Shown: one piece after another, positions 1 to 6,911 of the stretch
How positions within the stretch are numbered: the stretch's first letter is position 1
Layout of the letters: the number at the start of each line of letters is the position of its first letter
DNA from: an uncultured Ruminococcus sp.
Lineage (GTDB): Bacteria > Bacillota > Clostridia > Oscillospirales > CAG-272
DNA length: 23,916 bases
Direction of reading: 5' to 3'
Assembly: GCA_902782785.1 (NCBI GenBank)
Contig: CACZOH010000080.1
Coordinates: forward strand, 1-23,916
Notes under the pieces: generated by a model
Told to the model about the DNA's origin: nothing
The model's input: only the letters and a program-made list of their open reading frames with translations
Database searches by the model: none
Translations under genes and position numbers: made by a program

Positions 1-1
1 G

Positions 2-172
2 ATACCCGCCGACAGTCTGATAAAGCTTTTCAAAGAGATCGGACATCCGACGACGCCGGAAGAAATAGGCGAAAGCAAAGCTTCCGCAGCCCTCGCGTTC
101 TCTCATACGTCCGACATAAGGGACAAGTACATTCTTTCAAGGCTGTTGTTCGATATCGGAGAGGAAATATAA
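2..172 (+). CDS. C-terminal end of probable sn-glycerol-1-phosphate dehydrogenase (AraM/EgsA type), partial
   Basis: The frame is open from base 2 to a TAA at 170-172 and gives 56 residues of a protein whose start lies outside the window. The tail has a PTTPEEIG segment followed by an RDKY...LL.D.G segment. I recognise this as the usual end of the bacterial AraM / glycerol-1-phosphate dehydrogenase branch of the iron-containing alcohol dehydrogenase superfamily. Those enzymes reduce dihydroxyacetone phosphate to sn-glycerol-1-phosphate using NAD(P)H in the cytoplasm. The metal-binding histidines lie upstream and cannot be checked here. A hairpin terminator follows the stop directly. The family call rests only on this short tail and could be wrong at the level of substrate. 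Confidence 0.55.
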   Translation: MPADSLIKLFKEIGHPTTPEEIGESKASAALAFSHTSDIRDKYILSRLLFDIGEEI

Positions 173-220
173 AAGGGGCTTTGAAAAGCCCCTTTCGGAT
201 CGCAGCTGCGATTTGTTTTT
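172..220 (+). terminator. Hairpin terminator region after the AraM-like gene
   Basis: Two 11-base arms, AAAGGGGCTTT (172-182) and AAAGCCCCTTT (185-195), form a perfect GC-cored hairpin overlapping the stop codon. A perfect 14-base palindrome ATCGCAGCTGCGAT (199-212) and then TTTGTTTTT follow. The first hairpin is also followed by T-rich sequence when read on the minus strand, so it may stop the thrE operon as well. Confidence 0.75.
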
Positions 221-252
221 GATACGCGCACGCGTATCATTTTTTCTTTTCC
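221..252. terminator. Hairpin with T tract at the convergent junction
   Basis: GATACGCG (221-228) and CGCGTATC (231-238) form an 8-bp stem with a two-base gap, followed on the plus strand by ATTTTTTCTTTTCC. It overlaps the stop codon of the minus-strand thrE small-subunit gene. With the hairpins just upstream it separates two converging transcription units. Confidence 0.55.
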
Positions 253-698
253 GCGTTTTTTTCAACAAGCTTTTTTATCGGCTTTGTCGGCACGGCTATT
301 ACGACGATTATGCCGAGGACTATCGCAAACGCGAGCTTCAGCGTGAGAAAACCGTATTCCGCGGCGGACGTCATATCGTTCGTTACGAAATAATACGCCG
401 TGTAATATATCGCCGATCCGGGCGCGAGCGGTATCATACCGGGTACGAGCAGTACGTTCACGGGGCATTTTCTTACGATGGAGAAAACGCGCGAGAGCAG
501 AACTATCGTCACCGTTGCGAAAAACGTGGCGAGCACCTCTCCGACGGGCGATCTGAGCAGTATATAAACGAGCCAGCTTATGATGCCGAGCAGGCCGCAG
601 AACGCTATGTGCCTTTTAGGTATGTTGAAGAGTATGCAGAAGCCCGCCGTTGCGACGAAGGAGAAGAGAAGATTGAGTAAAATATCCGTAAGACCCAT
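237..698 (-). CDS. Threonine/serine exporter ThrE, small membrane subunit (ThrE_2 / DUF3815 type)
   Basis: This 153-residue protein is very hydrophobic, with about four membrane segments (roughly residues 5-25, 28-48, 52-72 and 115-138). It carries a PGMIPLAPG segment near residue 86, which is typical of the ThrE_2 family. The family partners with a DUF1212 protein in two-part threonine/serine exporters of Firmicutes, where single-chain ThrE proteins elsewhere carry both halves. The start is supported by CCTCCT at 705-710, which reads AGGAGG on the coding strand just before the ATG. The stop of the upstream partner gene lies inside this ribosome binding site, so the two are likely translated together. 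Function is inferred from the family; substrates were not tested. Confidence 0.85.
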   Translation of the reverse strand: MGLTDILLNLLFSFVATAGFCILFNIPKRHIAFCGLLGIISWLVYILLRSPVGEVLATFFATVTIVLLSRVFSIVRKCPVNVLLVPGMIPLAPGSAIYYTAYYFVTNDMTSAAEYGFLTLKLAFAIVLGIIVVIAVPTKPIKKLVEKNAEKKK

Positions 699-709
699 TT
701 TCCGCCTCC

Positions 710-1495
710 TTATATAACGCCGATCCGCGTGAACAAAAGAAGCGTCACGCCGACTCCGACGGCTATGCCCGCCGCTATGACTATCGCGTCTATCATCCTT
801 ATGGCGCCCGATATATAGTCGCCCGCGGCTATGTCGCGTACCGCGTTGACAAAGGAAACTCCCGGGATAAGCGGCATAATAGCGCCGATTATCACCTTAT
901 CCATATTGACGTCCGGTATAAGCTTTACAAGTCCCACGGTCAGCAAAGCGAGGATGAATCCGCATATCGCGTTTGTGAGCAGCTTTGACAGCTTTGTTTT
1001 GTTCAGAAGGATGAATAAATAATAGTAGCTGAAGCCGACGGCGGCGGCAAGCAGCGCGTCCGTCGCCGTTCCGCCGAACAGAAAGCTGAACGCGCCGGAG
1101 GCCACGGAGGCGGCGAGAAGAGATATTATACCGTTGTAGTTCCCCTTTGCCTTTTCTATCTCGTCGAGCCGCGCTTCGGCTCCTTCAAGCGTGCACTTTC
1201 CCTCTTCAATATCGCGGGAGAGCGTGTTTATCATATCCACCTTGCCGAGGTCCGACGAGTTCCGCGGCACCTCGCATATACGCGTGTAGCTGTTGCTGTC
1301 CTCCTCCTCGCCGTCCGACGCGGAGAGAAATATGCCGTTCGTTATAGTAAAAATGTCGTATTTCGGCACGCCGAAGGAGCGCATCATATGCCCTATCGTG
1401 TTTTCCACGCGCATTATCTCGGCGCCGGAGCGCAGAAGCATGGAGCCCGCGCGCGCCGTAACGTCGACTATCCTTTTAAGTTCCGTCTTTTCCAT
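710..1495 (-). CDS. Threonine/serine exporter ThrE, large subunit (DUF1212 / ThrE_1 type)
   Basis: This 261-residue protein has a soluble N-terminal part of about 120 residues followed by about five membrane segments (roughly 120-255). The N-terminal motif SGAEIMRVE at residues 23-31 and the PLIPGVSFVNAVRD segment near residue 208 are hallmarks of the DUF1212/ThrE_1 family, which exports threonine and serine. The matching small subunit follows 11 bases downstream. An AAGAAGG-like ribosome binding site precedes the ATG and sits at the 3' end of the upstream repressor gene, with only 12 bases between the two genes. Transcription of this exporter is therefore probably tied to the repressor promoter at 2246-2274 unless a promoter lies inside the repressor gene. 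Confidence 0.85.
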   Translation of the reverse strand: MEKTELKRIVDVTARAGSMLLRSGAEIMRVENTIGHMMRSFGVPKYDIFTITNGIFLSASDGEEEDSNSYTRICEVPRNSSDLGKVDMINTLSRDIEEGKCTLEGAEARLDEIEKAKGNYNGIISLLAASVASGAFSFLFGGTATDALLAAAVGFSYYYLFILLNKTKLSKLLTNAICGFILALLTVGLVKLIPDVNMDKVIIGAIMPLIPGVSFVNAVRDIAAGDYISGAIRMIDAIVIAAGIAVGVGVTLLLFTRIGVI

Positions 1496-1507
1496 AACAA
1501 AGCCTTC

Positions 1508-2125
1508 TTATAATAGTTTTTTCTTTACTTCGACAGCCACGCCGAGTATCGCCGCGGAGCCGTTCTCAAAATCCGACGCCGAAAGGATGAACGGCTGATA
1601 CGACGGGTTCTCCGGCAGGAGCAGAACGGTGTTGTCCCTTGTCCTGTACCGTTTGAGCGTCGCATAATCGCCGTCCACAAGGCAGGCGATTATCTGTCCG
1701 TCCTCGGCGTAGTTCTGTCTGTGTATCAGAACAAGCGAGCCGTCCGTTATTCCCGCGCCGATCATGCTGTCTCCGTTTACGCGCAGATAAAAGTATTCCT
1801 CCGCGTCGTCAACGTCGGCGTATTCGTAGCCCTCACGGTATTCCTCTGCCGTGATCGGATTGCCCGCTTTGATCGTACCGATTACCGCCACGCGCTTCAG
1901 ACCGTGGACCGAATAAATATTCGGCGAAACGCCCTCAAGCAGTCTGTCGACAGATATACCGAAATATTCCGCTATCTGAGGCAGCCGCTTCGAATACGAT
2001 TTGCTTTTTCCGCTTTTCCAGTCGCCGACGGCGGACGGGCAGAGACCGAGCGCCTCGGTGAAGCGGCGCTGAGCGCCCTTTTTTGTCCCGATCAGCGTTA
2101 GTATATTTGACAGCGTTTTATCCAT
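1508..2125 (-). CDS. CI/LexA-like repressor: HTH plus S24 self-cleaving peptidase domain
   Basis: From the chosen start this is 205 residues. Residues 4-65 form an XRE-type helix-turn-helix (SAVGDWKSGK is the recognition region). Residues 78-205 form an S24/LexA peptidase domain. It contains the likely cleavage pair Ala87-Gly88 (GTIKAGNP), the nucleophile Ser120 (VNGDSM) and the base Lys158 (YATLKRY). Such repressors cut themselves when bound to RecA filaments, which lifts repression during DNA damage. The frame extends upstream to 2167, but GGAGG lies 9 bases before the ATG at 2125, which fixes that start. The gene faces away from the phage-like operon and shares its control region with it, as in temperate phage switches. 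It is also the first gene of a run that continues into thrE. Confidence 0.88.
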   Translation of the reverse strand: MDKTLSNILTLIGTKKGAQRRFTEALGLCPSAVGDWKSGKSKSYSKRLPQIAEYFGISVDRLLEGVSPNIYSVHGLKRVAVIGTIKAGNPITAEEYREGYEYADVDDAEEYFYLRVNGDSMIGAGITDGSLVLIHRQNYAEDGQIIACLVDGDYATLKRYRTRDNTVLLLPENPSYQPFILSASDFENGSAAILGVAVEVKKKLL

Positions 2126-2160
2126 AAAAATGCCTCCGCAGCGGTATTTTTGTAAAAATG

Positions 2161-2175
2161 TTCGCAAATTGCGAA
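2161..2175. promoter_or_regulatory. Candidate repressor operator (perfect palindrome)
   Basis: TTCGCAAATTGCGAA is a perfect 15-base inverted repeat (7-base arms, one central base) lying 8 bases before the -35 box of the rightward promoter. A related half-site, CTGCGAACAA, occurs at 2232-2241, near the expected start of the repressor transcript. The S24 repressor is the obvious candidate ligand, but binding is inferred. Confidence 0.5.
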
Positions 2176-2183
2176 TTTAGGTC

Positions 2184-2212
2184 TTGACAAAATCGGAATT
2201 TTGTGGTATAAT
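2184..2212 (+). promoter_or_regulatory. Rightward sigma-A promoter of the phage-like operon
   Basis: TTGACA (2184-2189) and TATAAT (2207-2212) are both perfect consensus boxes separated by 17 bases. An inverted repeat, ACAAAAT and ATTTTGT with a four-base gap (2187-2204), fills the spacer and could be a repressor site. Expected transcription starts near 2219, giving a leader of about 127 bases before the first gene. No other strong promoter was found inside the operon. Confidence 0.85.
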
Positions 2213-2245
2213 ATAGCCATGCAAAGGAAATCTGCGAACAACACT

Positions 2246-2274
2246 ATATTATCACATACTTTTCGTGTTGTCAA
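2246..2274 (-). promoter_or_regulatory. Probable leftward promoter of the repressor (and thrE) transcript
   Basis: Read on the minus strand, TTGACA (2274-2269) is followed after 17 bases by TAATAT (2251-2246); a TG two bases further upstream may help. The pair ACAACAC (2238-2244) and GTGTTGT (2265-2271) flanks this promoter as an inverted repeat. The leftward and rightward promoters face each other and would make overlapping transcripts. Confidence 0.5.
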
Positions 2275-2345
2275 GGAGTATTTGAAAAAAAAGTGCGTAT
2301 TTTCTTTGTAAAATTTGAAATAAGGAGGAATGCTCACTACACCAA

Positions 2346-2582
2346 ATGGCAGAAAGAAACAACGGCAGGTCCCGGTTTTTTCGGGACGATGAAAATTTTA
2401 AGGCGAACAAATGTTCGTTATGCGGAAGCTGCGACGCAGAGGATTACGTTTACGCGGACGGTTACACGATATGCGAACAATGTATCGAGCAGCTCGATCT
2501 GTCCGACATCTTAGACCTTTTCGGATACGAAAGCACCTCGGAGCTTATTGAGGCTCTGTGCGGGGAAGATGAAGAGATTTAA
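2346..2582 (+). CDS. Small protein with a ClpX-type C4 zinc finger
   Basis: This is a 78-residue protein and the first gene of the phage-like operon. Residues 21-46 hold CSLC and CEQC pairs, with the second set in a YTICEQCIEQL context. This closely resembles the N-terminal zinc-binding domain of ClpX (ClpX_C4), but no ATPase follows. In ClpX this domain dimerises and docks adaptors and substrates, so a free copy might bind ClpX or an adaptor; that is speculation. The acidic C-terminus overlaps the next gene. The start is uncertain: AGGAGG at 2323-2328 is 17 bases from this ATG, while an ATG at 2330 in another frame is only one base from it. A LexA-box-like palindrome lies inside the gene. 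Confidence 0.65.
   Translation: MAERNNGRSRFFRDDENFKANKCSLCGSCDAEDYVYADGYTICEQCIEQLDLSDILDLFGYESTSELIEALCGEDEEI
2404..2417. promoter_or_regulatory. LexA/DinR-box-like palindrome inside the first operon gene
   Basis: CGAACAAATGTTCG fits the Gram-positive SOS box pattern CGAAC-N4-GTTCG exactly. It lies about 185 bases downstream of the rightward promoter start, inside the zinc-finger gene, where codons for Ala-Asn-Lys-Cys also account for it. It could be a host LexA site, a third site for the local repressor, or chance. Confidence 0.35.
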
Positions 2583-2886
2583 GTACCTTGTGAAGGCGGA
2601 GGAATACGCCGAGCAGTGCAGAAAGAACAATATGCTTGCAAACAAAGCGGGATTTTTAAGGCGTGAAAAGCTTGCGCCGCACGTCTTTGAGGAATACTGC
2701 AGGGACAACCGCGACGAGGCGGAGCTGATAGACGCGGTATTCGAGGACGAAGCGCTGAACGCCGGAGCAAAAAATCTGTCCGCCACGGTACTGAACCTTT
2801 ATCTGAAAAATCTTTTTGAAAAGACGGAGCCGGATGATAAGGGGATCAGCGTCATAACGTACAACGACGCTGAGGACGCGCTTTGA
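2569..2886 (+). CDS. Probable small terminase subunit (by position)
   Basis: From the ATG at 2569 this is 105 residues, mostly predicted helical, charged, with an acidic C-terminus. GGGGA lies just before this ATG, so I prefer it over the upstream in-frame ATG at 2548. The gene overlaps the end of the zinc-finger gene by 14 bases, and its TGA overlaps the TTG start of the large terminase (2883-2886). I do not recognise a named domain. The call rests on size, helical character and the position directly before the large terminase, where small terminases that select DNA for packaging normally sit. It could instead be another small early phage protein. Confidence 0.45.
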   Translation: MKRFKYLVKAEEYAEQCRKNNMLANKAGFLRREKLAPHVFEEYCRDNRDEAELIDAVFEDEALNAGAKNLSATVLNLYLKNLFEKTEPDDKGISVITYNDAEDAL

Positions 2887-4178
2887 AGGTCGTGAGATTA
2901 ACGGGCACGCCGTCTGAAAAACAGAAGCAGCTCTTTGTTTCAAAAGCGAAATACACCGCTTACGGAGGTGCGAGAGGCGGCGGTAAAAGCTGGGCTTTAA
3001 GAAGAAAAATCATACTTATGTGCATACATTACCCCAATCTGAAATGTCTGCTCGTAAGACGCAGCTACGGGGAGCTGCGATATAACCATATTTTGCCCAT
3101 GCTTTCCGAGCTCAAAGACGCGGTCTCATATTCCGAGATAAATAAGATCGTCACGTTTTCGAACGGCTCGACGGTCAAGCTCGGATATCTGTCCGACGAC
3201 GGCGACACCTTGCAGTATCAGGGACTTGAATACGACGTCATAGCCGTTGACGAGGCCACGCAGCTGACGGAATATCAGTTCAACATACTGAAAGCGTGTC
3301 TGCGCGGAAATAACGAAAATCCCAAAAGGATGTACCTGACCTGCAACCCGGGCGGCGTGGGTCACGGCTGGGTAAAAAGACTGTTCATAGACAGATGCTA
3401 CCGTGAGGGAGAGCGCGCGGAAGACTACCGCTTCATACAGGCGACGGTCTTTGACAACACCGCGCTGCTTGAAAAGGATCCCGATTACGTATCGCAGCTT
3501 CAAAGCCTGCCCAAGGCGCTCTGCGACGCCTGGCTTTACGGAAGCTGGGACATTTTTTCGGGACAGTTCTTTACGGAGCTGTCGGACGGCGGTCATATCG
3601 TCAATACGTTTGAGATGCCCGGAATATGCCGCATTACGGGCGGTCTCGACTACGGCTTCGACGCCGCGGCGCTCGTTCTGCTGTGCGCGGACGGTTACGG
3701 CAGGCTCACCGTGTTCCGCGAATTCATACAGCCGGATCTGACGCTCTCCGCCGCAGCGCAGAAGGTGGCGGGAGTATGTTCGGATCTGAACGTCGATTAT
3801 ATCGCGGCGTCTCCGGATCTCTGGAACAGACGTCAGGACAGCGGCATATCGGGCTATGAGACGATGATGAGAGTCGAGGGGATGCCGCCGCTCATACGCG
3901 CCGACGACAGACGTGTCGCCGGCTGGCGGGCGGTCAGGGAATATCTGTCTGACAATATGTATATTTCCGCGGAATGTACGGAGCTTATCAGGTGCATGAC
4001 CTCCCTCACCTATGATAAGAACAGAGCGGAGGACTGCTCCGACACACCGCACGAGATAACGCATCTGCCCGAGGCTCTGCGCTACGCGGTGATGTCGAGG
4101 ATATCGCCGCCCGAGAGCCGTGATTACTCTGCGGCAAGGAAACGCGGTATGTGCGGCGTACCCGTTTCAAAATATTGA
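2883..4178 (+). CDS. Phage terminase large subunit (packaging ATPase and nuclease)
   Basis: This 431-residue protein has Walker A GGARGGGKS at residues 28-36, Walker B with the catalytic acid in VIAVDEATQL (119-128, Glu124), and the coupling motif LTCNPGG (152-158). The C-terminal half is the RNase H-like nuclease: Asp256 in GGLDYG, a second acid in ASPDLW near residue 315, and a third acidic position near the end in HLPEALRY, where many relatives have Asp instead of Glu. Large terminases pump DNA through the portal into the empty head and cut it. Both active sites look intact, so this is not an obvious relic. The start is TTG, overlapping the previous stop, with GAGGA about 9 bases upstream. 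Confidence 0.92.
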   Translation: MKVVRLTGTPSEKQKQLFVSKAKYTAYGGARGGGKSWALRRKIILMCIHYPNLKCLLVRRSYGELRYNHILPMLSELKDAVSYSEINKIVTFSNGSTVKLGYLSDDGDTLQYQGLEYDVIAVDEATQLTEYQFNILKACLRGNNENPKRMYLTCNPGGVGHGWVKRLFIDRCYREGERAEDYRFIQATVFDNTALLEKDPDYVSQLQSLPKALCDAWLYGSWDIFSGQFFTELSDGGHIVNTFEMPGICRITGGLDYGFDAAALVLLCADGYGRLTVFREFIQPDLTLSAAAQKVAGVCSDLNVDYIAASPDLWNRRQDSGISGYETMMRVEGMPPLIRADDRRVAGWRAVREYLSDNMYISAECTELIRCMTSLTYDKNRAEDCSDTPHEITHLPEALRYAVMSRISPPESRDYSAARKRGMCGVPVSKY

Positions 4179-4191
4179 AAGGAAAGAAAAG

Positions 4192-5736
4192 ATGGACAAC
4201 ACAACAAAAGCGTGGGAACGCTTTGAGGCGGGACGCGACTATAAAAGGCGCATAGGTCTTTATCAGACGGTGCGCGAAAACGAGCGCTTTTACAGGGGCG
4301 ACCAGTGGCACGGCGTAGATCCCTGCGGTCTGCCTACGCCGGTCTTCAACGTGATAAAGCGTATCGTGGATTATATGGTGTCTTCGGTCTCGTCTCAGCC
4401 CGTTTCCATAGTTTACAGCGACGACAGCATGCCGGTGACGGAGATGTGCGAGAACAAAAAGCAGCTCAAAAACGGTCTGAAACTCCTGAACGGCAACGCC
4501 GCATACAGATACGACAAATGTAAGATCGACGTTCTCATAAGACAGGCTCTGCTTGACGCGGCTGTCTCGGGCGACGGTGTTTTCTACTGCTACTGGGAGC
4601 CCGAGACGAAGACCGGGCAGGCGCATACGGGCGATATAAAGACCGTTTTGTGCGACAACACCGACCTGTTCGTATCGAACGTGAACAGCAGGGATATCCA
4701 GGAGCAGGATTACGTGATGCTCGCCGGCAGAGATACGGTCGAACATTTGTTCTCGGAAGCCCTGAAAAACGGGGTGAAAAGAGAAGACGCGGAGAAGATC
4801 CGCCCGGACGAATGCGAGGAAAAACTCGGCGACGTTTACAAAACCGAGGCGACGGACAGCGAGCACGCGACGTACCTTATAACGTTTACGCGCGGCGAAG
4901 ACGGATACGTCTGCTGGGAGAAGAGCACGAGAAACGTGGTCATAGCGAGAAGAAAAACAAAGATGCGCCGTTATCCCGTCGCGTACTTCGCGTGGGACCG
5001 CGTAAAGGGCAGCTTCATAGGAAACTCTCCCGTCACGTCTCTGATCGAAAATCAGAAATACATCAACAAAGCTTACGCAATGGTGATGAAGCATATGACG
5101 GATACCGCGTTTTCAAAAATAGTCTACGACAAAACGCTCATTCCCGAATGGACGAACGAGGTCGGCGAGGCAATAGGAGTCAGAGGCGGCGGAGACGTGA
5201 GGAACGCCGCGTCCGTCATAGGTACGGGGCAGCTGCAGTCGGGTTTCCTTGAGGTGATTGCGATGACGCTTTCCCATACCAAGGAAATGATGGGCGCGAC
5301 TGATACCGCGCTCGGTGAGGTGAAGCCGGAGAACACCTCCGCGATACTCGCCCTGCAGGAGGCGTCGTCCGTTCCGCTTGAGACGATACGTCAGAATCTG
5401 TATTCGTGCATCGAGGATCTCGCGCTTATATGGGCGGATATGCTTTTGACGTATTATCCCGCCGACAGGCTCGTAATTTACAGGGATGAGAACGGAGAAG
5501 AAAAAGCGGAGAAGCTGACGGGACTTGAGACTGTCAAAAAAGCCATACTGTCCGCAAGAGTGGACGTCGGCGCCGGGTCTAGATATTCGCAGATCGCGTC
5601 GCTCAACACGCTTGACAGACTTCTGCAGGGCGGCTATATAACCGTGGAGCAGTACGTCAGGCGTCTGCCCGAGGGCATCATAAGCGACAGAGAGGAGTTA
5701 CTTAAAAATGACGAAGGAACAGAGAGCAGAACTTGA
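4192..5736 (+). CDS. Phage portal protein (P22 type)
   Basis: From the ATG at 4192 this is 514 residues. The frame extends upstream to 4120, but a GGAAAG ribosome binding site just before 4192 and the family-like N-terminus support the later start. An early RENERFYRGDQWHG segment (about residues 28-41) is typical of P22-like portals, and the overall length fits. The portal is the 12-fold ring at one head vertex through which the terminase packages DNA and to which the tail attaches. The gene follows the terminase by 13 bases and overlaps the scaffold-like gene by 29 bases. The type matches the P22-like coat protein downstream, which points to a short-tailed (podovirus) particle. Confidence 0.88.
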   Translation: MDNTTKAWERFEAGRDYKRRIGLYQTVRENERFYRGDQWHGVDPCGLPTPVFNVIKRIVDYMVSSVSSQPVSIVYSDDSMPVTEMCENKKQLKNGLKLLNGNAAYRYDKCKIDVLIRQALLDAAVSGDGVFYCYWEPETKTGQAHTGDIKTVLCDNTDLFVSNVNSRDIQEQDYVMLAGRDTVEHLFSEALKNGVKREDAEKIRPDECEEKLGDVYKTEATDSEHATYLITFTRGEDGYVCWEKSTRNVVIARRKTKMRRYPVAYFAWDRVKGSFIGNSPVTSLIENQKYINKAYAMVMKHMTDTAFSKIVYDKTLIPEWTNEVGEAIGVRGGGDVRNAASVIGTGQLQSGFLEVIAMTLSHTKEMMGATDTALGEVKPENTSAILALQEASSVPLETIRQNLYSCIEDLALIWADMLLTYYPADRLVIYRDENGEEKAEKLTGLETVKKAILSARVDVGAGSRYSQIASLNTLDRLLQGGYITVEQYVRRLPEGIISDREELLKNDEGTESRT

Positions 5737-6049
5737 GATAGCGGAGTTTACGCGCCTTTATCCCGATACGGAGCTTGACGGCATACCCGTGTCCGTATGG
5801 GAGAGGGTGAAGGCGGGCGAAAAGCTCGCCGACGCGTACGGAAGCTATGAGAAAGAGCGGAAAAAGCGTTACGATGACGCGAGAAAGACGAACGAGGAAA
5901 ACGCCGCCTCCTCAAGCGGACGCGTGACGGGCGCTCCGAAAAAGGCGATATATACCGCCTCCGAGGTCGCCGCGATGAGCGGAAAAGAGGTGGCGGAAAA
6001 CTACGACGACATACTTTACAGTATGAATTCAAAAGGTTTTTACAACTGA
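5708..6049 (+). CDS. Probable phage scaffolding protein
   Basis: This is a 113-residue, highly charged, helical protein. A middle stretch rich in Lys, Arg and Glu (about residues 38-65) is followed by a low-complexity Ala/Ser segment and a short C-terminal tail with DDILYSMNSKGFYN. Small charged proteins between portal and coat genes are usually scaffolds that guide assembly of the procapsid and then leave or are degraded. GAGAGGAG lies upstream of the ATG within the end of the portal gene. No named domain was recognised, so the call depends on size, composition and gene order. Confidence 0.6.
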   Translation: MTKEQRAELEIAEFTRLYPDTELDGIPVSVWERVKAGEKLADAYGSYEKERKKRYDDARKTNEENAASSSGRVTGAPKKAIYTASEVAAMSGKEVAENYDDILYSMNSKGFYN

Positions 6050-6069
6050 AATAAAAAGGAGATTTAAAA

Positions 6070-6909
6070 ATGGCACTTAACTATTTTATCCCGACCGTCT
6101 GGTCGGAAACACTTTACAGAGAGCTTGACCGCGAATACGTGGCGGTCAAAAACTGCAGCAGAGACTTCGAGGGCGACATAAAGAACGTCGGCGATACCGT
6201 TAAGATAGTCGGCGTGTCCCCGATAACGGTCTTTGATTACACCAAAAACACGAATATGCACGCGCCCTACGAGCTTTCCGATACGGAAAAGACGCTCACC
6301 ATAAACAAGGCGAAGGCGTTCAACTTTGCGATAGACGATATCGACAAGGCGCAGGCTACGCCGAAGCTTATGAAGGAAGCGATGCACCAGGCGGCGAACG
6401 CGCTGGCAAACGAGGCGGACAAATACGTTTTCTCGCTTTACTCCGCGATACCCGCGGCAAATTCGATGAACTACGCCTCGCTCACCTCGGACGGAGTCAT
6501 AGATATGCTCCTCGCCGTAAGACAGAAGCTGCTCGAGCAGGACGTTCCCGGCAACGAGGAAATAATCCTTGAGGTACCGCCCGCCGTAGCGTCATTGATA
6601 ATCAAATCAAAGATAGTAAACGGCACGGACAACAGCGGAGAGCTTGACAGGGGCTGTATCGGCACCTTCTTAGGCTTCAAGATCTACGTTTCAAACAACG
6701 TGGCGAATACCACGAGCAACGACGTTGTGACGCACAAGTGCTTTGCGAGAACAAAGAGAGCCATAACGTTTGCACAGCAGCTGAACGAGATCGAGGCTTA
6801 CCGTCCGGAGCTCCGCTTTGCGGACGCGGTCAAGGGACTTCACCTGTACGGCGCGAAGTTAGTTTATCCGAAGGAGATCGTTCTTCTCAATATATCCGTC
6901 GGTGCGTGA
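6070..6909 (+). CDS. Phage major capsid protein (P22-like coat, short form)
   Basis: This 279-residue protein begins with a segment around FIPTVWSETLYRELDRE and continues through GDTVKI (about residues 41-46) and a FAIDDIDKAQ stretch near residue 80. These features are common in P22-like coat proteins with the HK97 fold. P22 gp5 has 430 residues including an inserted surface domain, so this shorter version probably lacks that domain. An AAGGAG site precedes the ATG. Hundreds of copies would form the shell, with the portal at one vertex. The frame is intact and its codon use resembles that of its neighbours. Confidence 0.85.
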   Translation: MALNYFIPTVWSETLYRELDREYVAVKNCSRDFEGDIKNVGDTVKIVGVSPITVFDYTKNTNMHAPYELSDTEKTLTINKAKAFNFAIDDIDKAQATPKLMKEAMHQAANALANEADKYVFSLYSAIPAANSMNYASLTSDGVIDMLLAVRQKLLEQDVPGNEEIILEVPPAVASLIIKSKIVNGTDNSGELDRGCIGTFLGFKIYVSNNVANTTSNDVVTHKCFARTKRAITFAQQLNEIEAYRPELRFADAVKGLHLYGAKLVYPKEIVLLNISVGA

Positions 6910-6911
6910 TC

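Noticed and set aside
1508..2125. Calling the repressor the host LexA
   Set aside because: The N-terminal domain is XRE-type, not the LexA winged helix, and the gene faces a phage structural operon, so a phage CI-like repressor fits better.
3126..4064. 312-codon open frame on the minus strand inside the large terminase gene
   Set aside because: It lies fully opposite a gene with intact ATPase and nuclease motifs, is rich in Arg and low-complexity residues, has no ribosome binding site, and resembles no family; it is a shadow frame.
4006..5094. 362-codon open frame on the minus strand across the terminase/portal junction
   Set aside because: Antisense to two clear phage genes and without a recognisable domain or ribosome binding site; long antisense frames are common at this base composition.
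6738..6911. Upstream extension of the connector-like gene
   Set aside because: It overlaps the coat gene in another frame and its translation looks like shadow sequence; ATG at 6912 right after the coat stop is more likely.
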